Origin: Pegea sp. RAD2-039
Lineage: Eukaryota > Chordata > Thaliacea > Salpida > Salpidae
Assembly (NCBI GenBank): GCA_034620365.1
Contig: JAQGEQ010000091.1
Coordinates: 674,645 to 738,644, forward strand
DNA length: 64,000 nucleotides
Direction of reading: 5' to 3'
In this document: piece after piece, positions 36,431 to 47,297 of the stretch
Numbering within the stretch: position 1 is the stretch's first letter
Layout of the letters: the number at the start of each line of letters is the position of its first letter
The notes under the pieces: generated by a model
The model's database searches: none
What the model was told of the DNA's origin: nothing
What the model saw: only the letters and a program-made list of their open reading frames with translations
Position numbers and translations under genes: made by a program

Positions 36431-37656
36431 CTTAACATAAATATAAATTAAATAAAACCTTTCTTACATTAAAAGATTTCAAAAACTTAAAATTTAACTT
36501 TAAAAAGTAAAAATTGTTTGTTGGTAGATTATGACGTCATAAACAAATAAACGAATCAAATCTTGATAAGCAACGAAATTCACTGGCAAAGTCGAAAAGC
36601 GACTCTCCATAAATTCAACAAAATTATTTAAATTAATAAATTTTTAACAATTTTGAGTAAAAAGATGCTTTTGTATAACAAGAAAATTTGTCAACAAAGT
36701 AGAAAGCTTGCTTATATAAGAGACTTGCAAATTAAGAAATCAAATTAGCTTTATTTTTACTTAACAAACAGATAAACTAATTAACCCTTGATAGATTATT
36801 ATCGTTTTAACTTCGTCCTCAAAAATATCTTCTTAATATATTTATTTTTGAGTTGATATTGATAATTAGTCTGCTAATGATGTTAATAAAATTGATCAAA
36901 TATTTTCAAACAATTTCATCTTTTAAAAAGTATTTTAATCACAATTTTAGGATATTGAAACTTAACAATTTTACCAGAAGTAAAATTTATATTTAACAAG
37001 TTTTATAAAATGTTCCAAATTACAATTTTAAGTATTTGTAACAAATGTAAAAAGATTTAACTTTGATCTGTTTCAACCCCATCTTGATTCTATATCGATT
37101 CTTTCATGTCGATGGTTGCTACTAGCCTTTTTATTAGAATTATTACAGATTCTATGATCTGAAGTTCATCGATTTAAAAATTATTCGTCTTCAAACAAAT
37201 CTGAAATTTTATTAATTGGACTTCGTATTATTCTAGAAACTATTTGAAGAAAGTATAAACTGATACAAATCCTTAATCATCTGGAGTTTACTCAGAGGTG
37301 AGATTCTTTCAAAATCTATTTACGATCTTAAGAACAAATAGTTAGTCACGTGATACAAATGTTTGATGATTTTATGTTAATTTTTTTGTAATATCTGCGA
37401 TTTTCTAAATTATTTTGTCACATTTTCTGATAACTTCAAATAGATACTTCAGAAAAATTCCAAAAATTTTTTATTTTGAAAATTACAAAAATTCGATGAA
37501 ATTATTTTGAAATATGCAAATCAGTTGAAACGATCAAATAGAAATATCGTTTGTAGCTCCAAAATTTACTCAACGTTTCAAAAGAAGCTAAAAATTCAGA
37601 TTTTTATTCAAAACCTTCAAAGACACAAAATATTGAAAAAAAATAAAAAAAGTTGA
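36431..37656. other. AT-rich intergenic region
   Basis: It lies between two - strand genes and presumably holds the promoter of the small membrane protein gene. No exon or structured repeat was recognised. Confidence 0.4.
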
Positions 37657-39550
37657 TCAAGTATCAGCGAGAAGCGATGACGTCACAGCTATCTTCGGCT
37701 TCTTCATTGTCATTTCCATTTTGATTAGATGTCCTTCGTCACGCACCAATGGTTTCTCCTCTTCTTCATCCGCTAATGATGACGTCATACCACATTGTGA
37801 CGTACCAATACTCTCTAGAAGTCTTCTAGCACGCTCCGCATCACTGATTTCCTCCTCTAAGTCCTCTTCTTGAAGATCTGAATGATCTTGAAGATCTGAA
37901 TGATCTTGAAGATCCTGAACATCTTCAGTCTTTCTTCTTTTCGGTTCATAATCCGAATAACTCGATGGAGGAGCAAAATCTTCATCCCGTCTACTGTGGG
38001 GGTCTTCCCAACTACGCGGCATCTTCTTCGCTTCTTTCGGTGTCCACAGCGGTTCTATGAATGAAGATTGATGACGTCATTTGAAAGAGTCGTTGATAAG
38101 ACCTTTATCCTTGTCCCAGGCACGAGTCTTGTTCCTTCTGGACACTTCCGCCGGAGATAAGATCTTAACTGGCTCTTCTGCGTTTTCTTCTTTTATCAAT
38201 TTTTCTTCTTTTTTCTGAAACAAAATCTGAAAATCAACTTTTCACAATTTCCGAATCACCTCATCATCTAGTTGGAGTGGTTCCAGGAGCTTTTGAGGGA
38301 TCTCTTTCCCTTGAGATTGAAGTTTCTTAATCTTTCGTGATCTTATCTTCTCAAGACGTTTTAAAAGCTGAACTTTCTCCTTCTTCTCGTTCTCGATGTG
38401 TTGTAACTTCTTCTTCTCAGTTTCAATTCTCAGCTCTCTCAATCGCTTCATCTCTGCTTCTCTGTCTTCTCTAGATCGCGAGAAAGCGTAGTAACCAACA
38501 CCAAGTTCACGGACCTCTAAAAAAAACCATCAAATATCCAACCAACCAATCAGCAACCACCTAATTAGTTACCAGCTTCTCTTAAATCTTGATAATGAAG
38601 TAAATCTTTTTGATTTTGAATTGCTTCTTCTGTTTCTGCTTCCCATTTTAATCTTTCTTCTTCTCTTCTCATATCATCGGACATTAAATCCCGAGATTGA
38701 TTCTGAAGATGGCATCAAAGATTTCAAATATCAACTAAAGATGAATTCACTACAAACCTCTCCTTGTATCTTCTTATCAATATTTTGCATAATATCTAAA
38801 TCATCTTTATGGCAAGTTCTTGTTCTTCCAAAGACATCAACATATTCTACCCTAAAAATCAAATCAATCATCAAATTATCACAAATCATAAACTTACCAT
38901 TCACTTTTAACTTCTTTAACTTCTTTTTTAATCACATCTTTTACACTAACATCAACTTCAGGAGCTTTAGTTGTTAAACCTAAAAACATCTGAATTAAAA
39001 CTGATAATAAAGTGGTAACAACAAAAAACCTTTCTCTTTTTTATCACGCCATGCGTCTATCGATTTTTGTTCAAAATCCACCAAAAATAACTACAAAATA
39101 AATGATAAAATAATTGATGATGAAGATGAAAATTTACTTCACTAGATTCTTCATCAGGAATTACTTCTCCACTTGTCATTTTTTCATACAATTTTTGTTT
39201 TGCTTTCAATATTTCTCTGCAATAGTTTGTTAGAAATTATTTCAAAGTGGTCACGTGGTATCTCACGTGGTTCGTTGGTATTTTTCTGCCTCTTCAAGAT
39301 TCATACTATCAACTTTTGTTTCTTCTTTTTGTGAAACTACTTCCTTTTTCTTCTTTTTGCTCCATGGTAGGACTTTCACTAGAGGAGCTGGTTGAAAGAG
39401 GATGGAATAAAACTCTTTTGACAAATAATATTCAAACAATTTCTTCTTACCACAAATTTTTGTGATTGTATCTCCATTTTCAATAACTTCTTTTCTTATA
39501 CTTGCAGATTTATTTCGTTTTTCTTCAATATCAGCTTTTAGATTAAACAT
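37657..39550 (-). CDS. CCDC174: CCDC174-like coiled-coil protein, ten exons
   Basis: CCDC174 is a conserved nuclear coiled-coil protein associated with RNA-processing complexes. Ten exons read from MFNLKADIEEKR (start 39550) give about 475 residues, against 467 in human. Landmarks in order are LPWSKKKKK, KQKLYEKMTSGE, LVDFEQKSIDAW, EWVEYVDVFGRTRTCHKDDL, MSDDMRREERLKWE, HYQDLREAEVRELGVGYYAF with SRSREDREAEM, a long Lys/Glu coiled coil, TRAWDKDK, and EDFAPPSSYSDYEPKRRK. Introns are mostly 45-60 nt. The last part departs from human: an acidic segment carries a tandem 18-nt repeat (LQDHSD twice, 37871-37906) and then DAERARRLLESIG. A 48-nt intron before EPLWTPKE is needed to keep the frame. Confidence 0.88.
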
Positions 39551-42500
39551 TTTGAATAAATAGTAATATCCTAAAACATTATACAACAATCATAATAAAG
39601 AAATAAGCAAATAAATAAGTTGATGTTATTAGTCATACTGAACAAAAAGCTTATAAAGAAATAAAAACATAAAAAAGTTATGATATGGTCGCCTACTACT
39701 GGTTCGATATTAAATAAAGTGTCTTCTAAATTCACTTTAACAACCAAAAACCTGCCAACTACTGATTAGTAAAAGACGCATTAATATTTTAGAAACAAAT
39801 TAAACTCTAGATCATATTTCTATTTCTATTAAAATATACTTTAAAGTTGATTTTATCACTTTCTTTAATCATAGGATTATATATGCTAAGAACCTTAAGA
39901 AAATTTTCATTAAAACTTAAAATCTAGAAATTACGAAAAAGTATTTTATATTAAACTCAATTGTATAAACCAAAGTAAAATAAGTAATAAATCTAAACAA
40001 AAAAGTAAACTATAAACTAGCAAAAAATATTTTAACTGTTAACTTTCAGTTGATATAATCATAATTGAATTATTACAAAATTTTCTATAAAGTCAAATAA
40101 TGACTTAATCTTTGCTTTAAAAACTCTTTTTTTTATTTAAAAAACAAGAAGTTCTCAAAAAGAATTAATTTATATTATAATTTCAATTATACAAAATAAA
40201 ATTTTGACTCATCACAAAAAACAAAATATCAGAACATAATAAACATTATTATTAATATATTAAGACAAACATAATAGTTTATAAACAATCATTAAAGAAT
40301 ATTAAAAAAATACTTTAAATATTTTACAATAACTTATTTGATCTTCAGTTTATGCTGATATAATTTTTAAATATTAATGATCATAAAATTCTACATGATA
40401 TTTAATAAAATATTAAAAAACAAAAACTTAAAAAGTATAATAAGGATGAATTTATATAATTAAAACTTTTTTAGATAAAACAATCTTAATTTTTAGCTAT
40501 GTCAATGACTTATAAAACTTAAACTATAACTGTTTAGCAAAATAATCAATAATTTTTAATAAAATTTTGACAATAGTTCAGTTTGTTGTTATTCCCTTTA
40601 ACTTTTACTCAAGTGACTAATTTGTCTATTTACAAAAATAAAACAGCAAAATTATGATTTCTTTTAATTGATAGCTACATAAAGCAGAAAAAATATGGTT
40701 CAAATTAATTATCTGTTACAATTTATTTTATGATTTTTTTGAACTATACTATTATATTGACGATGGTGAAAGACAAATATATAGGTGGAAGTTACTGTGT
40801 AAAATTTGATTTAAGACTCCCCAATAAAACATAAATAGTTTATATAAATAAATAAACATTGACATAAATAAATAGTTAATCACAATAATCAACATAATAT
40901 ACAAAGTCATTAAATATAAAACACATTTTGTAAGCTTATGTCGGTGCTTCCTAAGTAGAAGTTTCCATACACTCATTTTGTGGTTGCTAACGGCTTTTTG
41001 AACCTTTTTATTAGCTTAAAGACTCGAGAGCACAGTATAGGATATACGAAGAAAGAAAATAAATGCTAAAAATGCACGAAGAAGGAGTCACACAAAGAAG
41101 GATATAAAGAAGTAATCATGTTTTTGTTTTGTCTGCATTTTTGTGTCTATATATGCGCAAAATACTCACCTGGCCACGGCCTTTTTCAGAGGTTTAATTG
41201 AGATTATTTGATGACTACAAAGCCTTATCCTTATACCCTTATCTTCCTTACGCTTTCTTATTTTATCTGCGGTGTCAGCTTTAGCTTGACTCACGAAAAA
41301 CATCGACACACTGTTGATGGTCTTTATTCATACTGGACGATTCACTTCAAGTTAAATCACTGATGTTGTTTTATGCCTGGCTGTTTTAACGAGGGTTTGA
41401 TCAAGGGTTTTTTCCTTTTTTCAAAGCACCCCTGTTTCTATAGCTAGATGAGATTTTTCCATGAGGCTAACCAAACGAGAGTTTAATAAACAATCTTTAT
41501 ATATATAGATGGTTTATAAAAATATATATACAAGTAAAACAACTCTCAGAAAAAGATGAATGGTGTATTGGATACACTCTACTAAATAATTACACATCTT
41601 ACAAATTGTGCAAAAATTTTACTTTCCACATCTTTACGGACGCTTTTACAAATTTTACAATTCAGCCAAATAATTGACAATATATTTGAATAAGCCTTTA
41701 GTACTAATTTCTAAATAAGGTTGAGGAATAAAAGAATTTTCAACAATCGTTTGAAAAACATTGACATTGAATTTAGAATCGAATTTCTTGAAGAGTGAAC
41801 TTTTTATTTCTAGTTTGATAGATATTCAGTTTTATTTTATTCTTTAACCTATTAACCTTTTTAAAAGCAGAACCCTTTTAAGAAGAACTTAGTCTTACAT
41901 CTGAAGTCTTACTTTAAGCTGCAATTAGTGAATGAGAATACAAAAATAATTACTAATAAGGATAAACGTACTTAATATACTTAGTGTACTATATATAGCA
42001 ACTGTTTTTATGTTTGAAATTTATTTGACTCCTTTTTAAAGTTATCTTTATAAAGCATGTACGGCTTTATAGTTACTTGATAGGTTTTAAGGCTAACGTT
42101 TAAATAATCGGTTAATAATTGGTTAAATGTTTATTAAATATTAAACGTTTAAATAATCTATAATTAAATAATTCAAATATCAATGAGACATGTTAAAAGC
42201 TATTTGGTTGACTTGGCATAAATTGGTAAAACTTTCTCCATGGGTATTCTTCTTTTAGATTAAAAAACACTTTTAATAGAATAAGATTTTTCCTACAATT
42301 TCAGCTTACTTAGCTTTTAGATTAGTGTTTATGTTTTAAAAGTTCTGTAGAAATATTTAATGTGTTGTACATAAAAAAATAATTACTATACTAAATGAAA
42401 ATAGTCAGATAGCAGCTTTTAATGATTCGACCTAGATGAGTTATTAAAGTGTAGAATCTAGGACTAGGTAGCTTGATTAATTATTTATAAATATAATTTT

Positions 42501-43496
42501 GTAAAAGAAATCATGAAATAAAAATTTAAAGAAAGTGTTTATTTTATGAAACGTTGACAATTTTACACACGTATTACTTTAAGGGTAATTCCCAATTTTA
42601 TATTGGTCCTAACTTTTTTCAGATTATAATTTGAATATTATTTTTTTTGTTTTTAACATTAAATTTCTAAAATTACGAAAAAATCTCAAGAATTTGATTT
42701 TTTTACAAAGTATGTTTTTAGAGCTACCAAAAGATATTCAGCTTTTGTAAGATATTTTGAACTTGATTTGTTAAAGTTGTTTTTCAGTTTTACTTAATTA
42801 TTTTTTTACAAATTTATTATGTTGATAGCCTATATAAGATCTATTTGTAAAATTAATGTAATATAGAGGATTAGTATTTCTTTATAAAAAATCTCTAAGT
42901 ATTAAATTTACATTTTTCGAGTAGATGAAAATTTTTTTTGAGTTATTTGAGTCAAATTACATCAATCATTATCAAATGGCAGTTTTTTAGACTATATTTA
43001 AGACATGAGTAAAAATATTAATAAATTCTTTTTAAACATTTGAATCCAGTAAATTTTCTCATACAAGTCATGTGCACCTTAAAATTTATTTTTATAATAT
43101 GTTCTGCAACTTATGCCATATTTTTCTTGGCCCCATGTCTGTAAAATTTGTCAAGATTTGTTTACTTTAAGTCTTAAATAAGCCTTAAAAGCGTAAATAA
43201 CTTGTAAAATAATGGATGATAAGAAATAAATAAATAGGTTGAATAATAGTGGAATACATTATTTTTTGTAATTAACAAAATTTTATGAGTTTATTCTTTA
43301 AACTTGCTTTTGTTTTCTAATGAATTTATTTATACAAAATCTAATCAACTATTACAACTAGTAGTGGTAATATAAATTATATTAGTTGTTACAAAAATCA
43401 AAACTTTGGTGTAAGAGATATGATTTGATCTTATAAGTGATTATTTCTTTCATAGATTTAAATATACTTTTTTATTATTAAATTTTGAACATTTAC
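39551..43496. other. AT-rich intergenic region
   Basis: Mostly low-complexity AT-rich DNA. An open frame on the - strand at 40752-40976 has a basic N-terminus and hydrophobic core like a signal anchor, but no family and no onward exons were found. A less AT-rich patch at about 41150-41480 includes the palindromic GGCCACGGCC at 41173-41182. Near 42097 and 42146 the word AACGTTTAAATAATC is repeated. Confidence 0.35.
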
Positions 43497-44696
43497 ATGA
43501 TGAGTATTCAAAGTCTTCAAAATAGAATTGAAGAGTTAGAAAATGAACTTAAAAGTATGAAAGAGAAAAACAAAAATCTTATTCAGCGACAACCAATTCA
43601 AAAGATGAGTTCTGAAGTTGTTGATAGTAATCCATATAGCAGATTAATGGCGTTAAAAAGAATGGGGATTGTTGAAAATTATGAAAACATTCGTGATTAT
43701 TGTGTTGCTATTGTTGGAGTTGGTGGTGTTGGTAGTGTTACAGCTGAAATGTTGACTCGTTGTGGAATAGGAAAACTGATTCTTTTTGATTATGATAAAG
43801 TTGAACTTGCAAATATGAATCGTTTATTTTTTCAACCTCAACAAGCTGGTTTAAGTAAGGTTCATGCAGCAAAAGAAACTTTATTAAATATCAACCCTGA
43901 TGTTGAGTTTGAAGTACATAATTATAATATTACTACAATGGAAAACTTCCAGCATTTTATGGATAGACTAAAAAATGGTGGAAAAAAAACTAATAGTTCA
44001 GTTGACTTAGTGTTGAGTTGTGTAGATAACTTTGAAGCTAGAATGACCATCAACGTTGCTTGTAATGAACTTAATCAAGTTTGGTTTGAATCAGGTGTGA
44101 GTGAAAATGCTGTTTCAGGTCATATACAATTGATTAAACCTGGTGAAACTGCTTGCTTTGGATGTGCTCCACCGCTTGTAGTAGCAACTGAAACAGATGA
44201 AAGAACATTAAAAAGAGAAGGGGTCTGTGCTGCTAGCTTACCAACTACAATGGGAGTTGTAGCTGGGCTTTTAGTTCAAAATACTTTAAAATATTTGTTG
44301 AAATTTGGAAATGTTTCATCTTATTTAGCTTATAATGCCCTTTTAGATTTCTTTCCAACTATGCTTATGAAACCTAATGATGAGTGCAGTGACATGTTTT
44401 GCAGAAGAAATCAATGTTCTTATCAAGAAAGATTGAAAGAAAAGCTTGCTTTTTATGTAGAACTTAAAGAAGAAAGTGAAACTGTTGAGGAAGTATCTTT
44501 GGAGAATGAATGGGGAATAGAACTTGTTGATGAAACTGTAGAAGACACCACTTCTGATAAAAGTGAACATAATTTAAATGAGGGAATTAGATATGCTTAT
44601 ACTATTCCCAGTCAAGTTAGTGATAAATGTGATTCAACTGTTGTTGAAGAAGATGCTACTTTAGATAACTTGATGGATCAAATGAAGGCTCTTTAA
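43497..44696 (+). CDS. UBA5: Ubiquitin-like modifier-activating enzyme 5 (UFM1 E1), intronless
   Basis: UBA5 is the E1 that adenylates UFM1 and passes it as a thioester to UFC1, feeding UFMylation at the ER. The 399-residue frame matches the human enzyme (404). It has an N-terminal coiled segment, [13 protein letters not shown], the nucleotide-binding [42 protein letters not shown], and zinc-binding cysteines in FGCAPP and CRRNQC. The catalytic cysteine lies in [13 protein letters not shown]. The C-terminal tail keeps the UFM1/LIR-type motif EWGIELV, then YTIPSQV and an acidic UFC1-binding end, [11 protein letters not shown]. The start is the ATG at 43497; an in-frame TTG further upstream is unlikely. 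It has no intron, whereas the vertebrate gene has many. The whole functional set of residues is intact. Confidence 0.96.
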   Translation: MMSIQSLQNRIEELENELKSMKEKNKNLIQRQPIQKMSSEVVDSNPYSRLMALKRMGIVENYENIRDYCVAIVGVGGVGSVTAEMLTRCGIGKLILFDYDKVELANMNRLFFQPQQAGLSKVHAAKETLLNINPDVEFEVHNYNITTMENFQHFMDRLKNGGKKTNSSVDLVLSCVDNFEARMTINVACNELNQVWFESGVSENAVSGHIQLIKPGETACFGCAPPLVVATETDERTLKREGVCAASLPTTMGVVAGLLVQNTLKYLLKFGNVSSYLAYNALLDFFPTMLMKPNDECSDMFCRRNQCSYQERLKEKLAFYVELKEESETVEEVSLENEWGIELVDETVEDTTSDKSEHNLNEGIRYAYTIPSQVSDKCDSTVVEEDATLDNLMDQMKAL

Positions 44697-45235
44697 GTAT
44701 TTGTTAACTGTTGACCTTTTGGTTACTTCTTAACTGCTTTTCTCATGATAGATGTTTTCAAAGTAATAATTATCTGTTTATTAATATCCTTTTCTTATAG
44801 TAATCGAGAAACGATGGATAAGATACAAAAATAGTAATTTTAAAATATTATTCTGGGATTTTTAGATATTGTGATTTTAAAGATACATTAGAAATAATTC
44901 AGAGATGATAGAATCCTGTCAACATTAACTCAAAGTATATAACATTCAGTTTTTTTTCTTCAAATTATGATTAAACAAATTGTTTAGTTTATCAATAAAA
45001 GATTCCTTTCTAGTTTTTAGCATTTTGATGCTTACTTTGTGTAAAGCTTGAAACATTTTTCTGAACTGGTGGTGATATTTTGTACTTTATAATAATATGA
45101 GATTTAATTGTGTTGTTTTATTTGCTTTTTGGTAATTTTTTTTTGGGTTGCTAATATTTCTTTGTCTAAATCGTTTTCATTTGTTTTTGAACAGTTCTTT
45201 TATTACTAGTATTAATTTCAGTAAATTATAAAAAA
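44697..45235. other. UBA5-SLC39A11 spacer
   Basis: AT-rich, and probably the 3' UTR of UBA5 and promoter/leader of SLC39A11. An acceptor-like TTAATTTCAG ends at 45221, 14 nt before the next start. Confidence 0.4.
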
Positions 45236-46201
45236 ATGTTGCCTGGTTATAATCCAGTTTGCCAGGCGTTTATGGGAACTTTATTTACTTGGTTTTTAAC
45301 TGCTGCTGGTGCTGCTATGGTATTTGTATTTAAATCAAGCAAACGTAAGGTCTTAGATGGAAGCCTAGGGTTTGCAGCTGGTGTCATGTTGGCTGCCTCC
45401 TACTGGTCCTTATTGTCACCTGCAATTGAGTTAGCTGAAGCTTCTGATTTATATGGGGCTCATTCATATTTACCAGCAGCAATTGGCTTTGTTCTTGGTG
45501 CTTTTTTTGTTTATTTTGCTGATTATATGATGGATCAGTTAGGTATATCTAAAAATGTTGTTGCTTCGTTTGCTGGAAACCCCAAAATAGTTGAAACTTT
45601 TAATGAAAGTCCAGGAGGTTCTGATGTTTCAGTAGATATGGAATACGATTCATCATCTAATTTAAAGCTTAGAAATTCTAAAAAAGGTTTTGTAGAAGAT
45701 AATGATCAAATGATAATTGAAGAGGAAGAAAAGAAGGTCTCATGGCGAAGAATTGTGCTATTAATAGTTGCAATTACAATTCATAATATACCTGAAGGTT
45801 TAGCAGTTGGTGTTGGATTTGGAGCTGTGGGAAAATCAAAACTTTCTACTTTTGAAAATGCTGTGAGTCTTACGATTGGAGTTGGCATCCAAAACTTTCC
45901 TGAAGGTCTTGCAGTTAGTCTTCCTCTGCGTGGAGCTGGTGTAAGTGTTTGGAAGAGTTTTTTTTATGGTCAATTAAGTGGGATGGTAGAACCAATTGCT
46001 GGTTTATTAGGTGCTGCTGCTGTAGTTATTGCAGAACCAATTCTACCGTTTGCACTTGCATTTGCTGCTGGTGCGATGGTGTATGTTGTGAATGATGATA
46101 TTATACCTGAAGCTCATACACGTGGAAATGGAAAGTTAGCTACAGCTATGTCGATTGTTGGTTTTGTTGTAATGATGGTTTTAGATGTGGGTCTTGGTTG
46201 A
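45236..46201 (+). CDS. SLC39A11: Zinc transporter ZIP11, intronless
   Basis: ZIP11 belongs to the gufA branch of ZIP transporters and moves zinc (and perhaps copper) across Golgi/nuclear-associated membranes. The 321-residue frame aligns with human ZIP11 from end to end. The N-terminal part has FTWFLTAAGAAMVFVF and LDGSLGFAAGVMLAASYWSLL. A shorter variable loop lies at residues of about 115-175. The metal-binding helices carry HNIPEGLAVGVGFGA and QNFPEGLAVSLPLRGAG. The end has GQLSGMVEPIAGLLGA, LPFALAFAAGAMVYVVNDDI and VMMVLDVGLG. Eight membrane segments are expected. The His/Asn/Glu ligands of the two PEG motifs are intact. It is intronless, on the same strand as UBA5 540 nt upstream. Confidence 0.96.
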   Translation: MLPGYNPVCQAFMGTLFTWFLTAAGAAMVFVFKSSKRKVLDGSLGFAAGVMLAASYWSLLSPAIELAEASDLYGAHSYLPAAIGFVLGAFFVYFADYMMDQLGISKNVVASFAGNPKIVETFNESPGGSDVSVDMEYDSSSNLKLRNSKKGFVEDNDQMIIEEEEKKVSWRRIVLLIVAITIHNIPEGLAVGVGFGAVGKSKLSTFENAVSLTIGVGIQNFPEGLAVSLPLRGAGVSVWKSFFYGQLSGMVEPIAGLLGAAAVVIAEPILPFALAFAAGAMVYVVNDDIIPEAHTRGNGKLATAMSIVGFVVMMVLDVGLG

Positions 46202-46847
46202 TTGACACATAAAAGAAATCAAATGATTATAGTGCAATTAGTTGTTTTATATTTGCATATATACATTCCTAATATTACTTTGATGCTTTATTACATTCTG
46301 CTTAATTTAGTCAGTTCAAAATTGAACTGGTAGTTACAAAATGCCCAAATATGTTAACTATTTTAGTTGATAATTTTTATAGAACATGTAAGCAAATTTT
46401 TTTTTGTAGTAATTGTACTTTTGGATTCTATGACCACTACCATAATCATTTAAACATATTTCGATGCATAAATATTTGAGCATATTTTACAAATTAAAAA
46501 TAAACTATTTAAATATTGAAAAAAAAATTAAAATTTTTTATTCAGAAAAAAACTTAAATAATACAATTCTTAATTTCAAATTATTAAATATTATTAAGTT
46601 TGCCAATCGAAAAATTATTTTATTTATTATGTTGGTTTTATGATACTTTTTCACCTATTTAACTGAATATATTTATCTCTTATCTTTCTTTTTTCATGTC
46701 CATTTTAAATAAAGGAAATTACATCTCATCAATTAAATGAAGTCTTATGTTATATTTTCAATTTTAATTCACATGCAGTTATACATATACTTTATACCAA
46801 TAGAAATATACCAATATTTTACAGATTCATTTAATTAATTTCACTTA
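46202..46847. other. SLC39A11-C14orf119 spacer
   Basis: AT-rich with no coding sequence seen. An acceptor-like ATTTTACAG ends at 46824, before the C14orf119 homologue. Confidence 0.4.
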
Positions 46848-47297
46848 ATGGATTTTGATATTGATAAAATAAGATATAGTACTGCTACTGACATAAGAAC
46901 TGTACTACATTGGTTCAAAGCCTGGAGCAGGAAACAGAAGGAAGATTTTTTGAAAAATCTTCTTGAAAAAGTTGTCCCCAACAAGGTATCACAAATCTTT
47001 TCACTCAATTGATTTCTTAAAAACATTTTGCTGGATATTTTTCTTCTACTGCATTTATCATTATTGAAATTAATTTTTGTGTAGACTGAGCTTTTACTTG
47101 ATAATCTGAATAATATGAATCTTCAAGACCAACCTTCTCCTACTATCTTCCAATGTCAGTTACGAGTTTTTGGAAGTTGGTTTCACCGCTGGAGTAACGA
47201 AGAAAGAAATTTTTTGCTTGAGCGTCTTGAAACAATAGATCCTTTATTTGTTGAAGAGCTTTATGAAAAAGTTCGAGAAACAAGTGGAAGAAAGTAA
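46848..47297 (+). CDS. C14orf119-like small protein, two exons
   Basis: This 116-residue protein resembles human C14orf119, an uncharacterised conserved family (DUF4508). Exon 1 is 46848-46985 and exon 2 is 47085-47297; the 99-nt intron falls between codons and joins VVPNK to TELLLDN. Matching blocks are VLHWFKAWSRKQKEDFLKNLL (human ILHWFANWSGPQRERFLEDLV), SPTIFQCQLRVFGSWFHRWS (human PSIFECQLHLWDQWFRGWA) and ERNFLLERLE, followed by DPLFVEELYE. The N-terminal proline/serine extension of the human protein is absent. The family has no firm biochemical role. Confidence 0.87.

Noticed and set aside
39680-39720. tRNA B-box-like GGTTCGATA
   Set aside because: There is no A box or cloverleaf around it.
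40752-40976. 74-codon - strand frame with a signal-anchor-like start
   Set aside because: It could be a first exon, but no downstream exon was found and the rest is AT-driven hydrophobic sequence.
41163-41180. Possible U1 snRNA gene from ATACTCACCTGGC
   Set aside because: The U1 stem-loops and the Sm site at the expected distance are absent.
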